Positions 25,597 through 35,500 of a stretch of 64,000 bases of DNA are shown here, piece after piece. Location: positions 1,461,780-1,525,779 of the forward strand of contig NZ_KE387185.1 in NCBI RefSeq assembly GCF_000430645.1, written 5' to 3'. A model generated the notes under the pieces. That model was not told the DNA's origin. It saw nothing but the letters and a program-made list of their open reading frames with translations, and ran no database searches. The stretch is from Aquimarina latercula DSM 2041. GTDB lineage: Bacteria > Bacteroidota > Bacteroidia > Flavobacteriales > Flavobacteriaceae. Made by a program: the position numbers and the translations under genes. The stretch's first letter is position 1, and each line of letters begins with the position of its first letter.

Positions 25597-27080
25597 GATT
25601 GATGTACAACTTGCAGCGTAGTATCATATAAATCTAATTGTAATACTTTTGCCTTTAACCAAGCATAAAAACTCATCGCAAAAATATCCTCTCGATCCGG
25701 ACTGTTCTGAATTAAAGAATGTTCTATTTTTAATATAAATTCGTCGGTTTTTATGGTATGGCTATTAAAATAGAAGCTGGTAGCTAAGGATAAAAATTCT
25801 AAAACTCTGTGTTCATTATTATTAATTAAATAAGAACGGTGCTTTTTTCTAAAACTTTTTATTCTAGAAGTCACTAAATCCAAATGATCTAACTCTATGT
25901 GTAATAGTATTTCCGTTAGATTTTTCTTTATAACCCAGATAATCCCTGCTTTTTCTGTGTACCAAACATCGCTATGATGCAATTCATTTAGAAGTCTTAG
26001 TGCTTCTTTGGAACGTGATTGTTGAAAATAAAAAACAATTAGCGTTAATTTTAAATCTAAGATATAAGTGGTTTGATCTTTAAAAAGCTTATAGTTAAAA
26101 TTTTCTAAGGGTACTATGGCTTCCTTGGCTTTTCCAGTATAATTATCATTTAGTACCCTTAAGAGTGTGAGTTGAGGGAGAAATCTTTTGTAATATTTTT
26201 TCTTCTGTTTAAGCATCTGTACCTCCATTTTCTTTAGGTATTTGTAGGAGGTGGTAAAGTTTTTATTTCTGAAATAAGAATTAGCAACATAATAGAGAAT
26301 CTGAATGTGGTAGAATAGATGCTTATCTGTAAGTTGTTCTTTTGATTCAATCTGTTGATATGTTTTTTCTACAAAAGAAAGGAGTGAATAGAAATTTCGA
26401 GTAACATTTGCTGCTCGATTGGTAATATCAAGAATCTTAAATAGTGATCGAAAAGTTAAATCATTAGTAATAGATATATCGAATTGATTTAAAGAGTTTT
26501 TAATAATCAACGATATATTATTACTGTTCTGTGTAAGCTCATTTTGAATGTTAGCATAAAAAAGATTTAGATTCTCCTCTTGTTGTAATAAAGTTTGATT
26601 TCTTTTAAAATCTTGTATTAAGGATGCTAAAGTTGTATTTGGATCTACATGTGCATATTGGATTTTTGTGTAATGTATCTCGTGTAATACACTAAAAAGA
26701 TCAAATGTTTTGGCTTTTAGTTCTGCCTTTTTTATTGTCTTTAAGGCTATTTTGTATTGTTTTTGTTCAAAGAAAATTCTACTTGCCAGAAGCAGCTTAA
26801 AAATCTCCATTTCTTCAGAAGTTTCGGTTTCAAAACTTTTGGTAGCAATAAAATCAATAAGGCTATCATGTAATCTTTTGCAAAGCGCGTGATAAGCACC
26901 TTTAGCACTCTTTCCATATATTTTCACATCTAAATCTTTATGATTGGATGATGTGTCCAGAATCTTAAATAACTGAATGTTTTTGGTGTCGTTTCTTTTG
27001 TTTTTATGTTTTAGATAATTAATAAAACTCTTTTTTTCTTCAGTAGATAAAGTAGCTATTATAGAAGAAAGTGGATTCAT
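25572..27080 (-). CDS. alpha-helical repeat protein of unknown function
   Basis: 502 residues with no signal peptide or membrane helix. Almost the whole protein is predicted-looking amphipathic helices of 30-40 residues, for example FEQKQYKIALKTIKKAELKAK and NKNFTTSYKYLKKMEVQ, which suggests a TPR-like or HEAT-like superhelix. I recognise no catalytic motif or named family. The N-terminal FINYLKHKNKRNDTKNIQLF part is basic. It is convergent with, and overlaps by 25 bases, the membrane protein gene. A possible protein-interaction scaffold; function unknown. Confidence 0.6.
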   Translation of the reverse strand: MNPLSSIIATLSTEEKKSFINYLKHKNKRNDTKNIQLFKILDTSSNHKDLDVKIYGKSAKGAYHALCKRLHDSLIDFIATKSFETETSEEMEIFKLLLASRIFFEQKQYKIALKTIKKAELKAKTFDLFSVLHEIHYTKIQYAHVDPNTTLASLIQDFKRNQTLLQQEENLNLFYANIQNELTQNSNNISLIIKNSLNQFDISITNDLTFRSLFKILDITNRAANVTRNFYSLLSFVEKTYQQIESKEQLTDKHLFYHIQILYYVANSYFRNKNFTTSYKYLKKMEVQMLKQKKKYYKRFLPQLTLLRVLNDNYTGKAKEAIVPLENFNYKLFKDQTTYILDLKLTLIVFYFQQSRSKEALRLLNELHHSDVWYTEKAGIIWVIKKNLTEILLHIELDHLDLVTSRIKSFRKKHRSYLINNNEHRVLEFLSLATSFYFNSHTIKTDEFILKIEHSLIQNSPDREDIFAMSFYAWLKAKVLQLDLYDTTLQVVHQSQKDSSSI

Positions 27081-27258
27081 TATATCGTAAGTATTTTAAA
27101 GATAATGCTCTTTTTTATAGATCTAATTTAAATAAAAATCACAATTATATCGTAAGTTTTTTGTAAAAATTGAGTTTTTAAACTCATCAAGTCATCGCAA
27201 ATTTGTCCTGTTCAAAACAAATAATTGAAATAAAATTTAATCATCAAAATTAATTATT

Positions 27259-27735
27259 ATGGATTACAAGTTTAGCAACGAAGTAACAGAAGAAATTGTA
27301 AATGATCATGTTGATAAAAATGAAGTCAAAACGTATGATCAAAAACCGACACCAGCTTTTATAGGAGCATCTTGGGTAGCATTGTTTGCGGGTATGGTAT
27401 CATTCTGTACTGGTTTATGGAATGCTGATATGTTATTAAATGAGAAAGGATATTACTTTACTATTTTACTATTCGGATTATTTTCTGCTGTATCCGTTCA
27501 GAAAAATGTGCGTGATAAATTAGAGGGGTTACAGGTAACAGAGATCTATTATGGAATTAGTTGGTTTGCAGCGTTAGCATCTATTGTTTTATTAATTATA
27601 GGATTGTGGAATGCAGATCTAGATCTGAGTGAAAAGGGCTTCTACGGAATGTCATTTACGCTAAGTTTATTTGCAGCGATTGCGGTACAGAAAAATACAA
27701 GAGATAAAAAATTCATTGAGGCAAAAGAAGTGTAA
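27259..27735 (+). CDS. YiaA/YiaB-family inner-membrane protein with two YiaAB units
   Basis: 158 residues with four membrane segments in two pairs (about 38-56 and 66-82; 98-116 and 126-142). Each pair is a YiaAB unit: the first has WVALFAGMVSFCTGLWNADM and VQKNVRDK, the second has WFAALASIVLLIIGLWNADL and VQKNTRDK. This duplicated two-helix domain defines the YiaA/YiaB family, of unknown function. The gene ends in two hairpins in tandem and starts 178 bases after the divergent helical-repeat gene. Confidence 0.9.
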   Translation: MDYKFSNEVTEEIVNDHVDKNEVKTYDQKPTPAFIGASWVALFAGMVSFCTGLWNADMLLNEKGYYFTILLFGLFSAVSVQKNVRDKLEGLQVTEIYYGISWFAALASIVLLIIGLWNADLDLSEKGFYGMSFTLSLFAAIAVQKNTRDKKFIEAKEV

Positions 27736-27754
27736 TTGGAGAGTAAATCAAAAG

Positions 27755-27784
27755 GAGGGACTACAATATTGTAGTTCCTTGTTT
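27755..27784 (+). terminator. first hairpin after yiaA-like gene
   Basis: A 16-bp perfect palindrome (27760-27775, ACTACAAT/ATTGTAGT) extended by further GC and GU pairs, then GTTTT. It is a plausible weak terminator 20 bases past the stop; a stronger one follows. Confidence 0.5.
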
Positions 27785-27794
27785 TGATGATTAG

Positions 27795-27827
27795 AAAAGG
27801 CAGCTACGGCTGTAGCTGCCTTTTTTT
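27795..27827 (+). terminator. second, strong terminator after yiaA-like gene
   Basis: A 13-bp stem (27795-27807 AAAAGGCAGCTAC, 27812-27824 GTAGCTGCCTTTT), 4-nt loop GGCT, followed by a T-run. A textbook Rho-independent terminator, 34 bases before the TPR gene. Confidence 0.9.
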
Positions 27828-27860
27828 AGTATAGTTCGATAATGAATTAATAAGTTAGAA

Positions 27861-28628
27861 ATGTATAAAAATATAGTAAAAGGAATTGTGTGTTTAATGT
27901 CAATAGCAGTTTTTTCACAAGATAAAGGGACCGCTATATACTTAAAAGGGAATGAAAATTTTAAAAAGGGGAAGTATAAGAAAGCGATAAAAAATTATAC
28001 TCAGTTAATTGAAAAAATTGATGTAGATCTTGTTAAGAAAACGGGATATATTAATAGGGGATTATCAAGAGATAAGTTAAAGGAATATGATCTTGCTATT
28101 CTCGATTTTACAGAGGCTATAAAACTTGATAGTACCGATATGGCTTCTTTTGTTGATAGAGGGTTGTCTAAAATGCATGCAGGATATCTAGATCAAGCCA
28201 AAGAAGATTACAAGTATGTTATTGATAAAAATAGTAATAGTAAAATGATGGAAGCATCAATTTATTGGACAGCGAGAATTAACTATTCCCAGGGAAAATA
28301 TCAAGAAGTGATTAAGAACTGTGATGAATACTTTAAAGTTAATTCTACGGACCCTGAGCTTTATTTTATTAGAGGAACTGCCAATGATATACTTGGAAAT
28401 TTTGAGCAATCAATTATAGATTATACAAACGCGATAGAATTTTACCCAAATTATTTTCAGGCATATGCGAATAGGGGTACTGCTAAGATTAATTTGTTAA
28501 CCGGGAACGGCAATATTCAGCCTTCAAAAGAAGAAACAAAAAGTGCTTGTGAGGATTTAAAGAAAGCCAGAGACTTAGGTGATACTTCTATTGAAGACCT
28601 GATTTATATTTATTGTAAAAAGAAATAG
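27861..28628 (+). CDS. secreted TPR-repeat protein
   Basis: 255 residues. A cleavable signal peptide (IVCLMSIAVFSQ, cut about residue 19-20) is followed by at least five tetratricopeptide units: for example GNENFKKGKYKKAIKNYTQLI (part), GLSRDKLKEYDLAILDF, GTANDILGNFEQSIIDYT and ANRGTAKINLL. The spacing of G/A-Y/F-A-F pattern residues every 34 suits TPR. TPR proteins act as protein-protein scaffolds; the partner here is unknown. The protein would be periplasmic. It lies 34 bases after a terminator and 32 bases before the next gene, so it starts a new operon. Confidence 0.85.
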   Translation: MYKNIVKGIVCLMSIAVFSQDKGTAIYLKGNENFKKGKYKKAIKNYTQLIEKIDVDLVKKTGYINRGLSRDKLKEYDLAILDFTEAIKLDSTDMASFVDRGLSKMHAGYLDQAKEDYKYVIDKNSNSKMMEASIYWTARINYSQGKYQEVIKNCDEYFKVNSTDPELYFIRGTANDILGNFEQSIIDYTNAIEFYPNYFQAYANRGTAKINLLTGNGNIQPSKEETKSACEDLKKARDLGDTSIEDLIYIYCKKK

Positions 28629-28660
28629 AGTAAAGAATAAGTTATTTTCATCGATTCATA

Positions 28661-28948
28661 ATGCAGAACTCCAAACAGAATTTAAAGAATAAACCAACTT
28701 TGTTTTTTATGATAGGGATTATTGTTTTTGCCCTAGGAATACCTTCTGGAATTTATGGACTAACTCTTAATGGCGGTGCTAGTTTAGGAGGAGTATTAAT
28801 TTTAAGTGGAGTTATTCTTTTTATTCCTTTTTTTATAATCGATCGAATTTTGGTAAAGCAGATAAAGCCTCTCAAGCTTTCAATTTTAGAATTAATCTTT
28901 AGTTTAATTATTCTACTCTGTTATAATATTCAACAGATTAGTATCTAA
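28661..28948 (+). CDS. small three-helix membrane protein
   Basis: 95 residues. After a hydrophilic start, hydrophobic segments sit at about 14-31 (LFFMIGIIVFALGIPSG), 40-60 (GGVLILSGVILFIPFFII) and 72-92. No motif or family is recognised. It lies 32 bases after the TPR gene and 85 bases before the DUF2157 gene. It could be an operon member of the DUF2157/GDYXXLXY group, but that is only from position. Confidence 0.6.
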   Translation: MQNSKQNLKNKPTLFFMIGIIVFALGIPSGIYGLTLNGGASLGGVLILSGVILFIPFFIIDRILVKQIKPLKLSILELIFSLIILLCYNIQQISI

Positions 28949-29033
28949 GTAATAAGGTCATTTTGAGGGAGGTAATTTTTTTATAAAATTAATTATTCCT
29001 TTTAAATAATTACAACTTTTTAATCATCAAAAT

Positions 29034-30317
29034 ATGAGTTCAAAATTTAATAAAGAATTAAAAGAATTGGTCAGTGATCAAGTGATTTCGTCAGAAATTG
29101 CAGATAAGATATCTCAATATTATGGTCAGAAAGAAGGAACTAAACCTAACAAACTGTTTACCATATTTGGGGTTTTTGGTGCATTACTAATTGGGGCGGG
29201 TATTATTTTAATGTTAGCTCATAATTGGGATGATTTTTCTAGGCTAACAAAAACTATACTGGCATTTGTTCCTTTAGTTATTGGTCAGTCTATTGTTGGT
29301 TTTTCTATTTTAAAAAATAAAAGTAGCACTTGGAAAGAGGCTTCAGGAACTTTCCTGTTTTTTGCAGTAGGAGCTAGTATTTCTTTAGTAAGCCAGATTT
29401 ATAATATATCAGGTGATCTAGGTTCGTTTCTAAAAACTTGGACTATACTATGTCTTCCATTAATTTACTTGCTTAGATCCCATGCGGTAACACTTCTAGT
29501 AATTTTATCAGGTACATATTATGTAGCTGAGGTTGGTATATGGAATTATAGAAACTACAGTGTTCCTTGGTGGTATTTTATTTTTATGTTGGGAATCATA
29601 CCACACTATTGGCTACAGATCAAGAATAATATATCAAGTAATGCAACGACAATTTTTAATTGGATTATTCCTTTAAGTGTTACTATAGGTTTAGGGGCTT
29701 TTATTAGAGGTAATGAGGAGTTGGGTTTTGTGATGTATGTGACTCTTTTTGGGGTTTTCTATAATATTGGTAGATTATCAATATTCAAAGAATTAAGGAC
29801 ACTTAGAAATGGATTCTTAATAATAGGTTCTTTGGGGACTATCATTTTACTAATGATATTTACATTTAAATGGACCTGGAAAGAGATGTATGATACAACT
29901 ATGTATCAAGCACAAGAATTCTATGTTTCATTATTTTTAGTAGGTATAGCAATTTCCACCTTGGGATATATTGTCGTCAAAAAAGGTGTTAGATCTATAA
30001 ACCTATTTCAAATTTCATTTCTAATATTCTGGGGATTATTCTTCTTGCTTTCTGGTGCAGAAGTAATTCCTATGATTTTAACTAATATATTGGTTTTTGC
30101 TTTAGGGATTACAGCAATTAAGATTGGAACGGATAAGTTTAATTTCGGAATCCTTAACTATGGACTATTGATTGTTTCTATACTTATTATTTGTAGGTTT
30201 TTTGATACAGATATGAGTTTTATTATAAAAGGTTTACTATTTGTGATTGTAGGGGTAGGTTTTTTCCTTACCAATTATATGATGCTAAAAAAACAACAGA
30301 AAAATTCTAATTTATAA
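29034..30317 (+). CDS. DUF2157 family polytopic membrane protein
   Basis: 427 residues, a hydrophilic helical head (about 1-45, LVSDQVISSEIADKISQYYGQ) followed by about twelve membrane helices. The segment LFTIFGVFGALLIGAGIILMLAHNWDDFSRLTKT (quoted in part: GAGIILMLAHNW, about 56-67) is the DUF2157 hallmark. The family's function is unknown; DUF2157 genes are commonly followed by a GDYXXLXY protein gene, as here (11-base gap). That pairing suggests a two-component membrane complex. Cytoplasmic head might be a regulatory domain. Confidence 0.9.
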   Translation: MSSKFNKELKELVSDQVISSEIADKISQYYGQKEGTKPNKLFTIFGVFGALLIGAGIILMLAHNWDDFSRLTKTILAFVPLVIGQSIVGFSILKNKSSTWKEASGTFLFFAVGASISLVSQIYNISGDLGSFLKTWTILCLPLIYLLRSHAVTLLVILSGTYYVAEVGIWNYRNYSVPWWYFIFMLGIIPHYWLQIKNNISSNATTIFNWIIPLSVTIGLGAFIRGNEELGFVMYVTLFGVFYNIGRLSIFKELRTLRNGFLIIGSLGTIILLMIFTFKWTWKEMYDTTMYQAQEFYVSLFLVGIAISTLGYIVVKKGVRSINLFQISFLIFWGLFFLLSGAEVIPMILTNILVFALGITAIKIGTDKFNFGILNYGLLIVSILIICRFFDTDMSFIIKGLLFVIVGVGFFLTNYMMLKKQQKNSNL

Positions 30318-30328
30318 AAATTAAACCT

Positions 30329-30880
30329 ATGAAAATCATTTATTTATTTATCCTATTTATTGTGATTGCATTGGCGCAGATTTTTGTTCCAATTCATATG
30401 ATTGTAAATAATGAGGATGTATTAATTTCAGGAACAGAGTATAAATTTAAAACAAGACCTGTTGATCCTACAGATCCTTTTAGAGGAAAGTATATCACAT
30501 TGCAATATGAGATGAATCACTTTGACACAAAAGATACTACCTATGTAGTAGGAGAAGAGATCTACGTGTATCTTAAGAATGATAATGAAGGATTTGCTGA
30601 GGCCTCACAGATAAGTAAAGTACCTGTAAAAACTGAAAAAGATTATGTGACCGCTAGAGTAACATATTATTATAATGGTCAAGTGAATTTTCAACTTCCA
30701 TTCAATACTTATTATATGGAAGAAACAAAAGCATATGATGCGGAGGTGGCCTATGTAGAGGCAAATAGAGATAGCTTATCTAATAATATATATGCTTTAG
30801 TGTATATCAAAGATGATCATGTGGTTCTTAAAGATGTTTTGATAGATGATATACCTATAAAAGAATATGTAGAAAAATAA
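30329..30880 (+). CDS. GDYXXLXY family protein
   Basis: 183 residues with one N-terminal membrane segment (about 5-25) and a periplasmic body. The family is named for a GDYxxLxY motif; here it appears as FRGKYITLQYEM (about 49-60), so the G-D pair is replaced by G-K while Y, L and Y are kept. A preceding TRPVDPTDP is also typical. The gene starts 11 bases after DUF2157, the usual partner. No enzymatic function is known for the family. The changed D-to-K position is seen in the sequence; whether it matters is unknown. Confidence 0.8.
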   Translation: MKIIYLFILFIVIALAQIFVPIHMIVNNEDVLISGTEYKFKTRPVDPTDPFRGKYITLQYEMNHFDTKDTTYVVGEEIYVYLKNDNEGFAEASQISKVPVKTEKDYVTARVTYYYNGQVNFQLPFNTYYMEETKAYDAEVAYVEANRDSLSNNIYALVYIKDDHVVLKDVLIDDIPIKEYVEK

Positions 30881-30953
30881 AATATAGGAATTAGATTAAA
30901 CCTTTCTTCATAATCTGGGTCATATTAATGAAAAACATTAAAAGAAGATTATT

Positions 30954-31298
30954 ATGAAGACATTATTGAAAACATTAGTAATTGGCATTATGTTATTTAC
31001 ATTAACTGCCTCTTGTGCAACTACGTTAAAAGTTAGTCCAGCGAATAATGTAGTGGTGACTAAGGTTCATAAGCCTAGAGTTGTAGTACATAAAAATGTA
31101 AGGTATTATAGAAATAATGGTGTCTGGTATGTAAAAAAGAATAGAAGATATGTGAAAGTTACAGCTCCAGTTGGTGTGCGTGTAAGTACTTTGCCTACTG
31201 GATATAGAATTGTTAAGGTAAGAGGTGTGCGGTACTATAAGCATAAAGGAGTATTCTACAAAAAATCGGGAAGAACTTTTGTAGTAGTAAATGTGTAA
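30954..31298 (+). CDS. small lipoprotein with tandem YYRNNGVWY-like repeats
   Basis: 114 residues. The signal ends in lipobox LTASCATT (cysteine about residue 22). The mature part is strongly basic and contains repeated aromatic units, VRYYRNNGVWYVKKNRRYVKV and VRYYKHKGVFYKKSGRTFVVV, about 45 residues apart, each ending in a valine-rich strand. The pattern resembles DUF6515-like envelope proteins, but I give that only as a possibility. High positive charge suggests binding to anionic polymers or lipid A. It is followed by a terminator at 31333-31373. Confidence 0.65.
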   Translation: MKTLLKTLVIGIMLFTLTASCATTLKVSPANNVVVTKVHKPRVVVHKNVRYYRNNGVWYVKKNRRYVKVTAPVGVRVSTLPTGYRIVKVRGVRYYKHKGVFYKKSGRTFVVVNV

Positions 31299-31332
31299 TA
31301 AGTTTTAGATTGAGTTGGTTAGTTTAGTTAAG

Positions 31333-31373
31333 AAAATTCCTTGAGGTTTAATAAAAAAATCTCAAGGTTTTTT
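31333..31373. terminator. terminator between the small lipoprotein and the SPOR gene
   Basis: 7-bp stem CCTTGAG (31339-31345) with CTCAAGG (31361-31367), 15-nt A/T-rich loop, then TTTTTT on the plus strand. A-rich sequence on the other side gives T residues on the minus strand, so it may serve both convergent genes. Confidence 0.75.
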
Positions 31374-31374
31374 A

Positions 31375-31992
31375 TTACCAAGCTTCTTCAATCTTTATAC
31401 GCTTTCCGTTTTGGTAAGAAGCAATAAACGCACCTCTAAAACCTAGGCCAACTAATTCTCTGCGGAATTTTTTAGCTTCAGCTAAAGAAGCAAAATTACC
31501 CAGCGCATATTTATTAAAACTTCCTGCTTTGATTTGTTTAAAGTTCACAAACTTATCCGAGTATAATGATAAATCTTTTTCTTCAAAAGCCCCGATCTGA
31601 ACTGCATAAACAAGCTCTCCTTGTAAAGATGCTTTTTCTTGCTGTTCACCAGTATTACTATTTGCTGCATTGATCTCTTGATCCATGGATAAATTCTTAA
31701 TAGTTTCTTCGAGTTCGGCAATCTTATTTTTAAGTATGTCGGATTTCGCTTTAGATTCACTTTTAGCAATTAGGTTGTCAGGAGTATTGAATTTCATGAA
31801 ATAGATGGTTCCTGCAACTCCTAAAAGGGCAATAATTCCTAAAATTATTGTAGCAATTTTAAATTTTCTACTATTTTCTTGTTCTTCTCTAAGAGCTTTG
31901 GTATGAGTATAGTTAGTAGCTCTCTTTTCTTCTTTAGCATTGTCGATTTGAACTTGAAAATCCAGTAGTTCATCATCACTGATATAAGGCAT
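31375..31992 (-). CDS. SPOR-domain protein, single-pass membrane
   Basis: 205 residues from ATG 31990-31992. A TTG start at 32016 would extend it by 8 residues but falls inside the -7 box, so the ATG is chosen. It has a cytoplasmic N-terminus, one membrane helix (about 45-65, ATIILGIIALLGVAGTIYFM), a coiled-coil-like linker (about 80-125) and a C-terminal SPOR domain (about 130-200, YAVQIGAFEEKDL ... YALGNFASLAEAKKFRREL). SPOR domains bind denuded glycan strands of peptidoglycan at the septum. It is likely a cell-division or envelope protein. A good promoter is found directly upstream. Confidence 0.82.
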   Translation of the reverse strand: MPYISDDELLDFQVQIDNAKEEKRATNYTHTKALREEQENSRKFKIATIILGIIALLGVAGTIYFMKFNTPDNLIAKSESKAKSDILKNKIAELEETIKNLSMDQEINAANSNTGEQQEKASLQGELVYAVQIGAFEEKDLSLYSDKFVNFKQIKAGSFNKYALGNFASLAEAKKFRRELVGLGFRGAFIASYQNGKRIKIEEAW

Positions 31993-32013
31993 GAGTTGTG
32001 GTTTTAATGTGTT

Positions 32014-32042
32014 CAAATATAGTTGATTATTGTTTTACCCAA
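32014..32042 (-). promoter_or_regulatory. promoter of the SPOR gene
   Basis: Minus strand: TTG (32040-32042, within TTTTTGGG) then 18 nt, then TATATTTG (32014-32021). It matches TTG-N17-23-TAnnTTTG and lies 21 bases before the ATG at 31992. Confidence 0.6.
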
Positions 32043-32577
32043 AAATTAAATTACTGATAAACCGTAATCACTGCTTTAACAGTGTATATTTTGATAGGTT
32101 TTTGATAAAGGATTATTGCGTTAAAATATCCTAGTTAATGTGTAGGATTTTTTGCCAATAAAAATAATAAATATCGAAAAATTGTGCTCATAACGATTTT
32201 TGATAGCAGGATGTCGAATACTTTAGAAGTGTAGAAATATTGTATACAATCATGCGTTATTCTTTTTTTGGTAGTCTGTTTCAATAATCCGCCCACCCTA
32301 TGTTGAAGTAAACTACGATGCTATTACTATACACTAAACTTAACCATCGTGAACACAAATATATCCTTATGGGTACCGCATTTATTTTTTTCCCATTTAT
32401 GGTGTAAAAAACAATTGCATTCGAAGATTATTCGGAAAGTACATAGGATAAAACGTGAAAACATACCCAATACCCAAATCTCTTTAAATATACCTATGGA
32501 CTTCTTTAGTTCGATAATTTGTTGTGGATTACAGTATTTATATGTTGATGGTACTTTTATAAAAACCAACTCAATAA
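32043..32577. other. intergenic region upstream of the large T9SS protein
   Basis: About 535 bases between divergent genes. Two open frames of 86-87 codons overlap each other on opposite strands (about 32327-32612), but neither has a signal peptide, family motif or the codon use of the neighbours. The promoter of the adhesin/SprF operon must lie here; I could not pick a full TTG/TAnnTTTG pair. Confidence 0.5.
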
Positions 32578-35500
32578 ATGCCAACAATTATGACACGGAC
32601 ACTATTTTCTAGTTGCCTAGCCCTACTTTTATTTACTTTTAGTTATGGTCAGACTGTTACTTTTCAGACTGATGACGGCTTAACCGCAAAAACGGTATGT
32701 AAAGGGACTGAAATCCAACTAAATTTAGATATAGATCCCCCCAGACCTTCTGGAGGAACGAGCACTTATAATGTTCAATGGGAAAAAACAGTTAATCCAA
32801 CATTTATAAGAAACTGTCCATTTCCTAGTGGTGACGGTTCTTGTTCGTTTTATCGAGAAACACCATTAGAAACAACAACGTATACGGTTACTGTTAATGG
32901 AGGTTCTTCGGGTTCAGTGAGAAGTACTGTAACGGTTACAGTAGAAGAGGTGCCAAATCCAGGTTTAAATACAACGATGTTTCTATGTGGTAGAACAGGT
33001 ATTATTAATTTATTTGATGAATTAGATGGAGGGCCAGAATCTGGAGGTGTTTGGAGTAATGGAACAGGAACATATGATACCGCAGATCCTAATGGAGGAG
33101 CTTTTACATATACTATTGATAATGGAGCAGCTTGCCCTCCTGTTAGTGCTGTCATAACTGTAAAACCGTGCGGAAATAATGACTCTGATAATGATGGAGT
33201 TCCCGATACAACAGATAATGATGATGATAACGATGGTATTCCGGATACTATAGAAGATGGTTTTTGTACTGCAACTACGACGACACCAATTTTTGTATTA
33301 GAAGAAGATTTTGGTTTCGGGGGTCCAACACGAAGCAGATATGCAGAAGGATTAGGTTTGACTTACAATCCTGTGTTGCCACAGGATATTAATGGAAACG
33401 ACGGAGAATATAACGTTGCTACTTCTACTCACTATCGTACCAATGTAGGATTTGATGCTACATTTCTTGCTACAGATCTTGTAGGAGATGTTGATGCCGA
33501 TGGAAATACGGATGGTAGGTATTTGGCTATAAATATGAAATCGAGCGCATTCGCAGACTTGCCTGTTTTTGTGGCCGAAAATTTACCAGTTACTCCTGGA
33601 CTTGAATATAATTTTAGCATGTCTATTGCTAGTTTAAATAATAATGCAGGAGAGTTACCTGCAAACTTAACCATAGAGGTTTTAGATCAAGTTGCAGGTA
33701 CGCCTCTGTTTAGTGAGGATTCTGGTGAAATAGCGAACGGTTCCGATGCTTGGATCTTAGTAGAAGATACCTTCATTGCTCCCGCTGGAGTTAATATTGT
33801 TACGATACGAGTGATTAATAGACAAGGAACTGATGGGAATGGTAACGATATTGGTATAGACAATATTTTCTTATCCACGAATGCTTGTGATTTTGATCGT
33901 GATGGAATCCCAAATTCCCAGGATTTGGATGCAGATAATGATGGGATTTATGATATAGTCGAGTCAGGAAATGCAGCAGCAGATGCCAATGGAGATGGGC
34001 GCTTTGATGGCGCAATTAATACAGATGGTACATCTACTACTGTAGTTCATAATGTTATTAATTCTGATACCGATTCTAATCAAGACTTTTTAGATATCGA
34101 TTCTGATGGAGATGGGATTATTGATAATATAGAAGGACAGTCAACAGCTGGTTATATTGCTTCAAGTGGAGTGGATGGCGATTTTAATGGAGTGGATGAT
34201 AGTTATGATACCAATGGAACTGCAATTTCTCCAGTAAATTCTAATACCAATGCACTTCCTGATTATATTGATGTAAACTCGGATCCTATATCAGGAGATT
34301 GTTTAGAGGATACTATAGAAGCTTATGATATAGATCAGGATGGAATCCCTAACACGATAGCGGATGGTTCTGACATAGATGGAGATGGTTTGGATAATGC
34401 CTTTGATACTGTGGTGTTAGATAGGTTAACTGTGGAAACAAATGCTAGTAATGGAGGTACCGTTCCTACTGATTTCCCTAATAATCATAATCCCTTAACA
34501 GAAGAAAGAGATTGGAGAGAGGAAATAGGAGATGTTAATGTCGATCCTCTTACTATCACTATATGTGATCCCGTAAACTTATTTGATGAGTTACCAGTAG
34601 GTACGTTAACCACAGGAACTTGGAGTGTTCCTGCAATGGGTACAGCGCTTACAGGAGGACATTTAGGAACATTAGATCCTACTGTTACCGGTATTTTAGA
34701 TGGAGTATATATATATACGCTACCTGTGTTATCTGCTGGTTGTCCACCAATTAGATACTTAATAGATGTTACAATTGACGATGTTTGTCAATGTCCAGAT
34801 ATAGATGAACCTATTGTACCAGCTGGACCAATAACAACGTGTATAGATGCAACACCATTACCTTCTGTAACAGTTACACTTGCTCCTGGTTTAGAAGGCC
34901 GTTGGTATTTGGCAGATGGAGTAACACCTATTGCTCGAGCGCAAGATACAGATACATTTACACCAGAAATTGGCGAATTAGTATTAGGAGATAATATATT
35001 TAGAGTAGAAGCCTATGACCCTGTTGAAATGTGTACGAGTGATTTGGTAGATGTTATATTTACGGTTACAGCTCCACCAGAAGCAGGAGAACCAAATGAT
35101 ACACCTCCGATACCAGTTGCTTTGTGTGAAGGAGATACTACTGTTGTTAATCTGTTCGATGAATTAACTGGAGAAGATGCGGGAGGCGTATGGACTGATG
35201 CTATAATGACGGTAATTCCCGGTGGTACAATTACCGCGGATACTAATATTGAAGGTGATTATACATATACAGTAACGAGTAATGGGTGTACCGATACTGC
35301 AGTAATATCTGTAACTATCAGTACAGTGCCTACACTAGTGTTTGGATCTACAACATGTGCTACTAACCGAACGACTTATGATGTGTCATTTACTACCAAT
35401 GGTACTTGGGATATTTCAATAGACCCAGTTAATGAAGGTACTATTGATGTTACTAATTCAATGATTACTGGAATTACAGATGGAGTTGATGTAATAATAA

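Noticed and set aside
32327..32612. Overlapping 86-87-codon frames on both strands upstream of the adhesin
   Set aside because: Both are in an intergenic region, overlap each other and have no signal, motif or plausible start context; treated as chance.
33170..34400. Short GAT/GGA-rich tandem repeats that might be a DNA repeat array
   Set aside because: They encode calcium-binding thrombospondin type 3 units in the adhesin and are coding repeats, not a separate element.
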